Positions 1 to 7,333 are shown, counted from the first letter of the stretch. The stretch: 12,263 bases of DNA from Marinospirillum sp. (GCA_007119985.1 SKOQ01000194.1:1-12263); one strand, 5' to 3'. Program-made: numbers and translations. The notes: generated by a model from the letters alone, not told the origin.

Positions 1-1683
1 CAGCAAAAGCAAATTGAAGAAGCCTTGATACAGTCAGAAAACAATATCCGTATCTATACCGATAATGTGCCTGCACTGATCGCTTATTTTGATACTGAGA
101 AGTGCTATCTGTTTACCAATCGCGCCTATGAAGAAGCCATGGGGGTGGATCGAAATCAGGTGATAGGACGGCCGATTTATCAAGTCTTGTCGAGCCTAGA
201 TTATGAGGCACGCCAGCCCTATATGAAGGCAGCGCTGGATGGGCGACGCCAAACCTTTGAGCTCGAAATGCCGGGTCATCACGCGATACGCTATGCGCTG
301 GTCACCTACACCCCTCACTTGGCTGAAAGTGGTGATGTACTGGGTTTCTTTGCGCTTTACCAAGATATTACTGAACGGCGTTTGGTCGAGGTGGCCTTGC
401 AGGAGACCAATGAGCACCTCGAAGAGCGAGTGCGTGAACGAACCTTGGCGCTCTCTGAACTCAACAGCGCCCTGTTCAAAGAGAACAAAGTACGCGCCCA
501 GGCCGAAGAAGATATGCGCCATGCCAAACAGCAGGCGGAAGAAGCCAATGCGTCTAAAACCCGCTTTCTTGCCGCGGCCAGCCATGATTTATTGCAACCT
601 TTGAATGCGGCCCGTCTGTTTACCTCTGCTGTCTCGCAGCAGGTGCAGGAGCCAGAGCTGAAAACCACCATCTCGCATATTGATAACTCCCTCAAAGCAG
701 CTGAAGAGCTCCTTAGTACGCTGCTGGATATTTCGAAGCTGGATGCTGGGGCCTTGCAGCCACGTGTCACCGACTTCCCGCTCAGCGAAATCTTTGAACC
801 ACTGAAAGCTGAGTTTAGCGTGATGGCGGCAGAGCGAGATCTGGTTCTTCGTCAAGTCAAAACCCAGTCTTGGGTGCGCAGCGATGCACAAATGCTGCGG
901 CGGATTATTCAGAACTTTCTTTCCAACGCCCTGCGCTATACCGGAGAAGGGAAGGTGCTGCTGGGTTGCCGTCGTCGTGGGAATCAACTGGTGGTGCAGG
1001 TGTGGGATACCGGCCCAGGGATTCCAGAAAGCCGCCTTGGTGAGATTTTTCAGGAATTTCGTCGCCTTGATTCCACGCCAGATAAGCGTAAAGAGAAGGG
1101 GCTGGGCTTAGGGCTTTCGATTGCAGAGCGCATGTCCCGCGTCTTGGGGCATCGCCTTGAAGTCAAAAGTTGGCCTGGGCGCGGCACCGTGTTTTCAGTC
1201 GCGCTGCCTTGTGTCCCCGCTCAGCAGCAGCCAGCCCATTTTTTGCCCGGGCGGCGCAGTTTCAATCGCCTCGATGGTCTGCAATTGCTGTGTATTGATA
1301 ACGAACCGTTAATTTTGGAGGGCATGAAGGCCATGCTCAGTGGTTGGCAGTGTGAAGTCGCCACGGCAGCTTCAGAGCAGGATGCAAGCAAGCTGCTTGA
1401 GCAGATGGAAGTGCGCCCTGAAATTTATCTGGCCGACTATCACTTGGATGATGATTTAACTGGTGTCATGGCCTTGCAAGGGCTGGCGCGCTTTCTTGGT
1501 GAGGCCAGTTTGCCTGGCATTATTATTACAGCGGATCGAACTGATGTGATCAGTGAAGAAGTTCGTGAGGCGGGCTATCAGCTATTGCATAAACCTGTAA
1601 AACCAGCCGCCTTGCGTGCTCTGCTGACGCGGATGATGCAGATGCAACGCAGAAAAGCGCAAAGCAGCCCAGATGAAATATAA
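1..1683 (+). CDS. crbS: Hybrid sensor histidine kinase/response regulator, CrbS/MxtR-like, 5'-truncated by window
   Basis: The reading frame is open from base 1, so the true start lies outside; a TTG at 25 is not convincing as a start because the preceding codons (QQKQIEEA) look like a helical linker. Counting from codon 1, a PAS domain spans about 10-125 (ending in a DITERR motif), a coiled coil about 125-185, and a HisKA domain follows with phospho-accepting His195 in ASHDLLQPLNAARLF, typical of the NahK/ErcS'/MxtR group. The HATPase has Asn309 (N box), DTGPGIP at 336-342 and GLGLGL at 367-372. A C-terminal receiver follows with phospho-acceptor Asp479 and Lys531. It autophosphorylates and relays phosphate, probably to the regulator encoded opposite at 1742-2407. 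In CrbS/MxtR proteins the missing N-terminus is an SLC5-type transporter domain; expecting that here is inference from the adjacent crbR and acs. Another NahK-like orphan kinase is the alternative. Confidence 0.85.
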   Translation, partial: QQKQIEEALIQSENNIRIYTDNVPALIAYFDTEKCYLFTNRAYEEAMGVDRNQVIGRPIYQVLSSLDYEARQPYMKAALDGRRQTFELEMPGHHAIRYALVTYTPHLAESGDVLGFFALYQDITERRLVEVALQETNEHLEERVRERTLALSELNSALFKENKVRAQAEEDMRHAKQQAEEANASKTRFLAAASHDLLQPLNAARLFTSAVSQQVQEPELKTTISHIDNSLKAAEELLSTLLDISKLDAGALQPRVTDFPLSEIFEPLKAEFSVMAAERDLVLRQVKTQSWVRSDAQMLRRIIQNFLSNALRYTGEGKVLLGCRRRGNQLVVQVWDTGPGIPESRLGEIFQEFRRLDSTPDKRKEKGLGLGLSIAERMSRVLGHRLEVKSWPGRGTVFSVALPCVPAQQQPAHFLPGRRSFNRLDGLQLLCIDNEPLILEGMKAMLSGWQCEVATAASEQDASKLLEQMEVRPEIYLADYHLDDDLTGVMALQGLARFLGEASLPGIIITADRTDVISEEVREAGYQLLHKPVKPAALRALLTRMMQMQRRKAQSSPDEI

Positions 1684-1707
1684 AAAAAGCCAGCAGGGAT
1701 GCTGGCT
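1682..1707 (-). terminator. Intrinsic terminator of the minus-strand regulator gene
   Basis: AGCCAGC (1688-1694) pairs perfectly with GCTGGCT (1701-1707) across a 6-nt loop. Read on the minus strand the stem is followed by a run of seven T residues. It sits 34 bases past the regulator stop, and its T-run overlaps the kinase stop codon. There is no T-run on the plus side, so it would end regulator transcripts rather than kinase transcripts. Confidence 0.8.
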
Positions 1708-1741
1708 GATACAGAGGCTGATGGCTCGGTGAAGGAGTCGC

Positions 1742-2407
1742 TTAAGGCGTATTTACCTTAGGTGCTTCGACTTCCAAGCGCTTGGCCGCAATGACTGCTT
1801 GGGTGCGTGAATGCACGCCGAGTTTGCGTAAAATGGCGGTGACATGCGCCTTGATCGTGGCTTCTGAGACATCGAGCTCGTAAGCAATTTGCTTATTAAG
1901 TAGCCCTTCAGTGAGCATGTTTAAAACACGGAATTGCTGTGGCGTTAGAGAAGCCAAGGCTTCTGCGAAGCGCGCTTCTTCTTCGCTGATTTCATCAAGG
2001 TGATCAGCAACGGCCGGAGGAATCCAGACTTCACCGTTCAGTACTTGAGTGATGGCTTGTGCAATGGTATCCAAAGAGGAGGACTTAGGAATAAAGCCAG
2101 AAGCACCATAATCCATCGCGCGACGAATCACATGGTTATCTTCGCTGCCAGAGACCACGACGACAGGAATGCCAGGATTGACGCCGCTTAAAAAGACTAA
2201 GCCAGAAAAGCCATGCGCACCAGGCATGTGGAGATCGAGTAAAATCAAGTCCGCATCTGGATGATGGGCAACGGCATGATGAACAGCTTCCAGAGTATCA
2301 GCCTCAACTATCTCGACATCACTTAAGGCTTGGGTGACCGCTTGTTGAAGCGCGGCACGGAACAAGGGGTGATCGTCAGCAACGATAATTTTGTGGCGCA
2401 AAGCCAT
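1742..2407 (-). CDS. crbR: LuxR-family response regulator, CrbR/ErdR-like, activator of acs
   Basis: A 221-residue NarL/FixJ-type regulator. The receiver domain (about 5-125) has the acidic pair Asp11/Asp12, phospho-acceptor Asp58 in LLDLHMPG, Ser86 in VVSGS and Lys108. The C-terminal LuxR helix-turn-helix covers about 152-215 (LTPQQFRVLNMLTEGLLNKQ, then a recognition helix around SEATIKAHV). The ATG at 2407 follows a strong Shine-Dalgarno (GGAGG at 2415-2419, 7 bases away). The gene lies directly downstream of acs on the same strand and convergent to a hybrid kinase; this trio is the known arrangement for CrbS/CrbR (MxtR/ErdR), in which the regulator activates acetyl-CoA synthetase expression. 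A terminator after acs and a promoter of its own suggest independent transcription. The family assignment is firm; the specific role follows from context and similarity to ErdR. Confidence 0.87.
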   Translation of the reverse strand: MALRHKIIVADDHPLFRAALQQAVTQALSDVEIVEADTLEAVHHAVAHHPDADLILLDLHMPGAHGFSGLVFLSGVNPGIPVVVVSGSEDNHVIRRAMDYGASGFIPKSSSLDTIAQAITQVLNGEVWIPPAVADHLDEISEEEARFAEALASLTPQQFRVLNMLTEGLLNKQIAYELDVSEATIKAHVTAILRKLGVHSRTQAVIAAKRLEVEAPKVNTP

Positions 2408-2443
2408 TCACTTTCCTCCAGTAAAAGAGTGTAACTTTAGAGC

Positions 2444-2472
2444 ATTATTATCTGACTGGACTGATTTATCAA
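2444..2472 (-). promoter_or_regulatory. Predicted sigma-70 promoter of the response regulator gene
   Basis: On the minus strand TTGATA (-35, 2467-2472) and AATAAT (-10, 2444-2449) each match consensus at five of six positions and are 17 bases apart. Transcription would start near 2437, giving a 5' leader of about 30 bases that includes the GGAGG ribosome site. It lies between the acs terminator and the regulator start, as expected. Confidence 0.6.
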
Positions 2473-2477
2473 GGCAC

Positions 2478-2505
2478 AAAAAGAAGCCCCACCAGGTGGT
2501 GGGGC
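2478..2505 (-). terminator. Intrinsic terminator of acs
   Basis: GCCCCACC (2486-2493) pairs perfectly with GGTGGGGC (2498-2505) around a 4-nt loop. On the minus strand it is followed by TTCTTTTT. It begins 22 bases after the acs stop codon and separates acs from the regulator gene. Confidence 0.85.
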
Positions 2506-2527
2506 CAAGCAAGATAGATCGAACAGC

Positions 2528-4477
2528 TTATTGAATGGCGCGGTTTTCGATCAAATCGTCAACGACCGAAGGATCTGCCAGCGTACTGGTATCCCCTAGG
2601 CCGTCTGTTTCATTGGCGGCGATTTTACGCAGAATCCGGCGCATGATTTTGCCCGAACGCGTCTTAGGCAGGCCTGGAGAGAACTGAATGACATCCGGTG
2701 AAGCAATCGGGCCAATTTCTTTACGGACCCATTTGACCAGCTCTTTGCGTAGCTCGTCGCTGGCATCAAAACCATCGGCGAGGGTAACGTAGACATAGAT
2801 GCCTTGACCCTTGATGTCATGGGGATAACCGACGACAGCCGCCTCGGCTACAGCCTCGTGAGCGACTAGCGCTGACTCGACTTCTGCGGTTCCCATGCGA
2901 TGACCAGAAACATTGATGACGTCGTCAACGCGTCCTGTGATCCAGTAGCAGCCATCCTCATCACGGCGGCAGCCATCACCGGTAAAGTACATGCCCTTGT
3001 AGGTTGAGAAATAGGTTTGTACATAGCGCTCGTGATCACCCCAGATCGAGCGACCTTGGCCAGGCCAGGAATCCAGAATCACCAGATTACCTTCAGTTGC
3101 GCCTTCTAAAATCTGACCTTCTGCATCCACCAGCGCGGGCTGTACACCGAAGAAGGGCAGGGTCGCTGAACCAGGTTTCAGATCCGTCGCACCAGGCAGC
3201 GGAGCAATCAAAATGCCGCCGGTTTCGGTTTGCCACCAGGTATCCACAATCGGGCACTGGCTGTTACCAATTACGCGATAGTACCACTCCCAGGCTTCGG
3301 GGTTGATCGGCTCACCAACCGAGCCCAGCAGGCGCAGGCTGGAGCGCGTCGAGCTGTCCATCACGTTATCGCCTTGGGCCATCAAAGCGCGAACAGCAGT
3401 AGGTGCGGTATAGAGAATATTAACCTGATGTTTGTCGCAGACTTCGCCCATGCGGCCGTGGGTGGGGTAGCTAGGCACACCTTCAAACATCAGGGTGGTG
3501 GCGCCATTGGCCAGCGGGCCGTAAACAATATAGCTGTGACCAGTGACCCAGCCCACATCCGCTGTACACCAGTAAACCTCGCCTGGCTTGTAGTCGAAAA
3601 TATACTGGTGAGTCATCGAGGCGTAAACCAAATAGCCGCCTGTGGTGTGCTTCAATCCCTTGGGTGCGCCAGTTGAACCTGAGGTAAACAGAATAAAGAG
3701 TGGATCTTCTGCGTGCATCTCTTCCGCAGGGCATTCATCGGCACAATCAGCGACCAGCTCATGCCACCAGACATCACGGCCTTCTTGCCAATCAACGCTA
3801 CCCCCGGTGCGCTTGAGCACAACAACATGCTCGACGGTCTTGACGTTGGGGTTATTCAGACCTTCGTCAACATTTTCTTTTAATGGAACACACTTACCAC
3901 CGCGTAAACCTTCATCGGAGGTAATGATGATGCGTGAATCTGAGCCAATCACGCGGCTGGCAATCGCATCAGGAGAGAAGCCACCAAAAACCACTGAGTG
4001 GACCGCGCCCAAGCGTGCACAAGCCAGCATCGCAATAGCTGCTTCAGGCACCATCGGCATATACAGGGTGACGACTTCGCCTTTTTTTACGCCTAGTTTT
4101 TTCAGGCCGTTGGCAAAGCGGCACACCTCATGGTAAAGCTCGCGGTAGGTAATCTTCTTGTCTTCGTTGGGATCATCACCTTCCCAGATAATCGCGACTT
4201 GATCACCGCGCTCAGCGAGATGACGATCAAGGCAGTTCACGGAGGCGTTGAGGGTACCATCTTCGAACCAGCGGATATCCACGTTGTGTGGATCAAAGCT
4301 GGTGTTTTTAACGCGGGTATAGGGTTGCATCCAATCAATGCGCTTACCCTGCTCAGCCCAGAAGGCTTCAGGGTTGTTGACTGACTCAGCGTACATGGCA
4401 AGGTATTTTTCTTTGTTGATCCATGCGGCGTCAGCCACTTCAGGTTTTACTGGATAGACTTTCTGTTGTTCGCTCAT
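2528..4477 (-). CDS. acs: Acetyl-CoA synthetase (AMP-forming)
   Basis: A cytoplasmic enzyme that activates acetate to acetyl-CoA through acetyl-AMP, the high-affinity route for acetate uptake. With the ATG at 4477 the product is 649 residues (E. coli Acs has 652). Visible motifs: ATP-binding TSGSTGAPKG at 265-274; WWQTETGG with Trp414, the acetate-pocket residue; TGD with Asp501 for ribose binding; the hinge and A8 region TGRVDDVINVSGHRM; and PKTRSGK with Lys610, the catalytic lysine that Pat-type acetyltransferases modify and CobB deacetylates in enteric bacteria. The start was chosen because a GAGG lies 9 bases upstream and MSEQQKVYPV begins the conserved N-terminus; an in-frame ATG at 4543 adds 22 unconserved-looking residues and has a poorer ribosome site. 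The neighbouring CrbS/CrbR-type genes suggest control by that system. Confidence 0.97.
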   Translation of the reverse strand: MSEQQKVYPVKPEVADAAWINKEKYLAMYAESVNNPEAFWAEQGKRIDWMQPYTRVKNTSFDPHNVDIRWFEDGTLNASVNCLDRHLAERGDQVAIIWEGDDPNEDKKITYRELYHEVCRFANGLKKLGVKKGEVVTLYMPMVPEAAIAMLACARLGAVHSVVFGGFSPDAIASRVIGSDSRIIITSDEGLRGGKCVPLKENVDEGLNNPNVKTVEHVVVLKRTGGSVDWQEGRDVWWHELVADCADECPAEEMHAEDPLFILFTSGSTGAPKGLKHTTGGYLVYASMTHQYIFDYKPGEVYWCTADVGWVTGHSYIVYGPLANGATTLMFEGVPSYPTHGRMGEVCDKHQVNILYTAPTAVRALMAQGDNVMDSSTRSSLRLLGSVGEPINPEAWEWYYRVIGNSQCPIVDTWWQTETGGILIAPLPGATDLKPGSATLPFFGVQPALVDAEGQILEGATEGNLVILDSWPGQGRSIWGDHERYVQTYFSTYKGMYFTGDGCRRDEDGCYWITGRVDDVINVSGHRMGTAEVESALVAHEAVAEAAVVGYPHDIKGQGIYVYVTLADGFDASDELRKELVKWVRKEIGPIASPDVIQFSPGLPKTRSGKIMRRILRKIAANETDGLGDTSTLADPSVVDDLIENRAIQ

Positions 4478-4631
4478 CAGACTCAGCCTCTGTGTCTGGG
4501 TGGATTTATTTTTATATGTTGATACTGATGAGAAGTTATACATGCCCAGCGATGGGTAAAAATATTAGACCTTGGTCGCAGCTTTTATTTGTTAATAATC
4601 AATGACTTGAGATTTGGTGACCAGATGGTCA
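4478..4631 (-). promoter_or_regulatory. acs leader and control region with candidate regulator dyads
   Basis: The 154 bases between sprT and acs should carry the acs promoter. A possible -10 is TATAAA (minus strand, 4511-4516), with TATAAC 18 bases upstream as a weak -35; a poor -35 suits an activator-dependent promoter. Two dyads lie upstream: TGACCA-GA-TGGTCA at 4618-4631, extendable to 10-bp arms at 4614-4635 with one mismatch, and an AT-rich half-symmetric site at 4591-4604 (TTG...CAA). Either could bind the CrbR-like regulator. The assignment of sites is inference. Confidence 0.4.
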
Positions 4632-5150
4632 TCAATGAGTCACGCCCTTTTCCTGTCGAACAAAGTGCAGCGGGCCGCCACATAGCCGACAAAGATAGCC
4701 CTGTCCACGTCTGATTTTGTTGTGACGACGCACCGTTAAATGATGCTCACGATCCGCGCAAGCACAATGATAAATAAACTCTTGGCGCGCGGCTTGGCGT
4801 ACATCGAAGGTATGGGTTCTGTGTGCTGGCTGCTTGAAGACGCCCTCCATGACGCTGCGCCATTCGTGACCGTGAGGTTGAATACGGCGGCCATAGAGTT
4901 GCCAAGAGAGCAGGTGTGCCACCTCATGTGGAACGACTTGGCGAATAAAGTCCTGCCGGTTCTCCAGCAGCAACTGCTGATTAAAGCGTAGGCGATTCAG
5001 ATGCCCCTCCGCGACGCCGGCGCTGCGTCCACGCAGGTTGAGGGTGACCTCAGGGCGGGGGAAGGCACGCAAATAGTAGGTCTCAGCAAGCTGATAATGG
5101 TGCGATACAGCTGTCTTGAGTTCAGTAAAGAGGGTGTGTAAGTCGGACAT
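4632..5150 (-). CDS. sprT: SprT family zinc metalloprotease-like protein
   Basis: A 172-residue protein (E. coli SprT has 165) of the SprT/Spartan-like family. The zinc-metalloprotease signature HEVAH is at 75-79, with a likely third ligand His95 in HGHEW. A C-terminal zinc ribbon is formed by Cys129 and Cys131 (CAC) and Cys154 and Cys157 (CRLC). The bacterial protein's role is poorly defined; eukaryotic Spartan proteins degrade DNA-protein crosslinks. The start at 5150 gives the usual family N-terminus (MSDLHTLFTELKTAV). The frame stays open upstream to an ATG at 5270, but those 40 residues look unlike the family. No Shine-Dalgarno is visible before 5150, so translation may be weak. It is divergent from the UPF0149 gene and lies 154 bases upstream of acs. 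Confidence 0.88.
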   Translation of the reverse strand: MSDLHTLFTELKTAVSHHYQLAETYYLRAFPRPEVTLNLRGRSAGVAEGHLNRLRFNQQLLLENRQDFIRQVVPHEVAHLLSWQLYGRRIQPHGHEWRSVMEGVFKQPAHRTHTFDVRQAARQEFIYHCACADREHHLTVRRHNKIRRGQGYLCRLCGGPLHFVRQEKGVTH

Positions 5151-5186
5151 AAAAAGTGAGAGAAGGCTTGTGGCAGGTTGCGTATT

Positions 5187-5201
5187 GCACACCAGGTGTG
5201 C
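5187..5201. repeat. Perfect 15-nt palindrome in the sprT/UPF0149 intergenic region
   Basis: GCACACC (5187-5193) and GGTGTGC (5195-5201) form a perfect inverted repeat around one central base. It lies 37 bases upstream of the sprT start and 17 bases upstream of the proposed -35 of the divergent gene. The short spacing suits a dimeric DNA-binding protein better than an RNA hairpin. The binding protein is unknown. Confidence 0.5.
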
Positions 5202-5217
5202 CTCTAGTGTTCTACTG

Positions 5218-5245
5218 CTGAGATTCAAAGAATCAGTGCTACAAT
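5218..5245 (+). promoter_or_regulatory. Predicted extended -10 promoter of the UPF0149 gene
   Basis: TGC-TACAAT (5237-5245) is an extended -10 element with five of six matches in the hexamer. CTGAGA at 5218-5223 is a weak -35 at 16-base spacing. Transcription would begin near 5252, about 37 bases before the ATG at 5289. Confidence 0.5.
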
Positions 5246-5288
5246 GGCGGCTGATCGCTATTGATTCCACCTAGATTGAGCCGTGACT

Positions 5289-5933
5289 ATGACTCCAGAC
5301 CATGAAGTGCCCCTTAGCTTACTTGATGATGAGCAGCTTGACCAACTTGACCAGCATCTCAGCGATCTGGCCCAGCAGGATGAGGATGTTTTTCAACTTT
5401 TTGAGCTGTTGGGTTATATCAGTGCCTTGGCTTTGCTGCCAGCGCAAGATCAGCTTGATCCTCAGTGGCTTGGGCCGATTGAGAGTCAATCCCTACAAAC
5501 TCAGCAGGTTGAAGCGGTTGCCGCGCTGGCGCAACTGGCACTTGAACGTGCGCAGCAGGGCTTGTATCAAGGCGGTGGTATTGAGCTTCCCTTCCAAGCT
5601 TGGGATGAAGAGCAGGCAGACTGGATCGTCGACTGGGCAGCTGGTTTTATGCAGGCCTGCTTTGAGCAAGAAGAACAGCTTTCGTTAGAAGAGCCTGCCA
5701 TGGCTGAGCTGCTGCTCCCCATTATGGTCTTATCTGGCTTGTTTGGTGAGGAAGATCCAGAGTTTGCTGAGATGGAAGAAGATGAACCGCTTTTAGAGCA
5801 GTTTGTTCGTCAGCTGCCAGATTTGCTGTTGGATCTCTACTGCCAGCTGAATGCACCTGAAGAAAAGGCCGCGCCTGCTGTCCATAAAAAAACATCCGCT
5901 GGGCAGAAGAAAAAAACACCACGGCGTCACTGA
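5289..5933 (+). CDS. UPF0149 (YecA/YgfB) family protein
   Basis: A 214-residue, mostly helical and very acidic protein. The pattern fits the YecA/YgfB family: an N-terminal helix pair ending in LLGYISALALLPAQ (about 40-53, like the GFLTG-type segment of the family) and a central DWAAGFMQACF segment (about 115-128, like the family's W-x-x-GF). Length is within the family range. The last 25 residues are lysine- and arginine-rich (KKTSAGQKKKTPRRH), a basic tail on an acidic body that may bind nucleic acid or another protein; YecA itself has a SEC-C zinc motif at its end, which is absent here. A GTG at 5283 is an alternative start two codons upstream; the ATG is preferred because its spacing from a weak GAG is better. 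The family's molecular role is not settled. Confidence 0.75.
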   Translation: MTPDHEVPLSLLDDEQLDQLDQHLSDLAQQDEDVFQLFELLGYISALALLPAQDQLDPQWLGPIESQSLQTQQVEAVAALAQLALERAQQGLYQGGGIELPFQAWDEEQADWIVDWAAGFMQACFEQEEQLSLEEPAMAELLLPIMVLSGLFGEEDPEFAEMEEDEPLLEQFVRQLPDLLLDLYCQLNAPEEKAAPAVHKKTSAGQKKKTPRRH

Positions 5934-5940
5934 GCCTGCC

Positions 5941-6138
5941 TAAGGAGCCTCTGATTAACGTCATGAGCGCAGGTCAGGACAGCATTCGTTCCAGACGAAT
6001 TGCTGCACTTCCTACATCCATGTAGGTCGCAAGGCGAAATTGGACGAAAAAGCGGAGTTTACATGGAGTCAATGAGCATTTTGAGGCCAATTTCAACGCA
6101 GCATCACCCAGCGCAGTAGTTAATCAGAGGTTTCCTAA
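5941..6138. mobile_element. MITE-like element, 192 bp, flanked by TAA direct repeats
   Basis: The left end (GGAGCCTCTGATTAAC, from 5944) and right end (GTTAATCAGAGGTTTCC, to 6135) are inverted repeats, with the inner 12 bases identical and one single-base indel nearer the tip. TAA occurs directly outside both ends (5941-5943, 6136-6138), as expected for a 3-bp target duplication. Inside are two perfect hairpins: ATTCGT/ACGAAT (5984-6000) and CCTACAT/ATGTAGG (6011-6026). There is no plausible coding frame. A TNA target and GGAGCC-like tips recall some IS5-family groups, but the parent transposase is not identified. It separates the convergent UPF0149 and cardiolipin-synthase genes. Only one copy is in this window. 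Confidence 0.72.
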
Positions 6139-7265
6139 TGCCAGCGTTGAACTAATGCACCAATCCAGCCCCAAAAGCGCTCTTGGATTTTGATCCACCA
6201 AGGGCGTTTTGCCCAGAGTGTCGCATCAATCCAGCAGCTCTCTCTTGCAGCCTGTTGAAACCAGCTCTCAACCTGTTGCGCTAACAGAGGGCAGCGAGCC
6301 TCTTGGTTGGCTTCGAGGTTCCAGCGCAGACCCCAGTAATCAAAGTTACAGGAGCCGATTGAGACCCACTGATCACAAAGGCTCACCTTGGCATGAATAA
6401 AGCGCGGCTCCAGCTCCAGAATGCGTACGCCTGCCTTGAGCAGCGCTGGATAAAATCTTTGTCCTGCAAAGCGAATCGCGGGATGATCGGTGAGGGGGCC
6501 GGGTAAAATCAGGTGGACTAAAACACCCGCTTGCGCCGCCTTCATCAACGCACGTCTGAGCCGACGACTCGGTGCAAAATAAGGCGTTGCGATCCAGATT
6601 TGCTGCCGTGCCTGATGGATTTGGCGTAGCAATGAGAGCTTAATGGTGTGGCGATACAGCCCCCAGCCAGTGACCACGCGACCTTCGTTGTGTGCGGAGA
6701 GGGCGGCGGTAGGCCAGTGGATGGGCTGATGCGGGCAGAGGGCCATAGGAAGCGGGCGGCTGGGCCAAGAATGGCGAAAAGTCTGCGCCCACTGAGTGAC
6801 ACACGAGCCTTGAATACGCAAAGCGACATCCAGCCAAGGATGTTCGGGTGTGATCCACATATCCGCCAAACCAAAACCACCCACATAGGCGATATGATGA
6901 TCAATCAACACAAGTTTGCGATGGTTGCGGACGAGGTTTCGGCTCAGTTGTCGCCAGCTGAGTGGATTAAACTCGCGTATCACGACGCCGGCATGATGGA
7001 GTTGGGCGCGCTCTTCAGGGGCAAAACCACGAGCGCCAAAACCATCGATCAGTAGATAAACCTGCACTCCGCGTTGGCTGGCTGCGCTCAGTGCCTCTAC
7101 CCATTGATGGGTCACCAGTCCTGACTCGAGCAAATAAAGCTCAAGAAGAATCACCTCCCGTGCTGCAGCGATATCCGTTAACATACGCGGATAAAAATTC
7201 ACGGCCTCGCTGATGAGTTCAAAATGTTGCTGAGGCTGCCAGGTTAATCCTTTCAGCATGGGCAT
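6135..7265 (-). CDS. clsB: Phospholipase D-superfamily cardiolipin synthase B-like protein
   Basis: A 376-residue protein with two HKD motifs: His115-x-Lys117-x4-Asp122 in NHRKLVLIDHH, and His291-x-Lys293-x4-Asp298 in IHAKVSLCD. Each is followed by the usual GG/GS and N or D residues (VGGFGLADMW, IGSCNFDYWG). The N-terminus (AVNFYPRMLTDIAAAREVI...LELYLLESG) matches ClsB/YbhO proteins, which are about 410 residues and have no N-terminal membrane helices. Such enzymes join phosphatidyl groups to make cardiolipin at the inner membrane. The C-terminus is rich in tryptophan and arginine, fitting peripheral membrane contact. ATGs at 7265 and 7259 are both possible. It diverges from plsB with 68 bases between. 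The stop codon TAG uses one base of the MITE-like element's right end. A PLD-family enzyme with another phospholipid substrate is the alternative. Confidence 0.85.
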   Translation of the reverse strand: MPMLKGLTWQPQQHFELISEAVNFYPRMLTDIAAAREVILLELYLLESGLVTHQWVEALSAASQRGVQVYLLIDGFGARGFAPEERAQLHHAGVVIREFNPLSWRQLSRNLVRNHRKLVLIDHHIAYVGGFGLADMWITPEHPWLDVALRIQGSCVTQWAQTFRHSWPSRPLPMALCPHQPIHWPTAALSAHNEGRVVTGWGLYRHTIKLSLLRQIHQARQQIWIATPYFAPSRRLRRALMKAAQAGVLVHLILPGPLTDHPAIRFAGQRFYPALLKAGVRILELEPRFIHAKVSLCDQWVSIGSCNFDYWGLRWNLEANQEARCPLLAQQVESWFQQAARESCWIDATLWAKRPWWIKIQERFWGWIGALVQRWH

Positions 7266-7333
7266 AGCTTCTTCGTCAGTGAGGCGAGTTGCACATCATC
7301 CATCTTATGACTTGAATAGGTTGTGTCTTTTTT

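Noticed and set aside
357..770. Open frame of 137 codons on the minus strand inside the kinase gene
   Set aside because: Antisense to the PAS/HisKA coding region, serine- and alanine-rich, no family features.
3230..3676. Open frame of 148 codons on the plus strand inside acs
   Set aside because: Antisense shadow of acs with no recognisable domain or ribosome site.
3642..4136. Open frame of 164 codons on the plus strand inside acs
   Set aside because: It is antisense to a strongly recognised gene, its product is serine/proline/threonine-rich with no known pattern, and it reflects codon bias of acs.
4478..4543. Upstream in-frame ATG at 4543 adding 22 residues to Acs
   Set aside because: The extra residues (MYNFSSVSTYKNKSTQTQRL...) do not resemble Acs N-termini, the ribosome site is weak, and starting at 4477 gives the normal length with a GAGG at proper distance.
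4614..4635. CRP site in the acs upstream dyad
   Set aside because: The half-sites GTGA and TCAT are separated by 8 bases rather than the 6 needed, so the dyad does not fit CRP.
5151..5270. 40-residue N-terminal extension of SprT
   Set aside because: It would run through the palindrome and the divergent promoter region and does not look like the family; starting at 5150 gives the usual SprT length.
6648..7055. Open frame of 135 codons on the plus strand inside the cardiolipin synthase-like gene
   Set aside because: Antisense to the two-HKD protein, which has clear catalytic motifs; the frame shows no domain.
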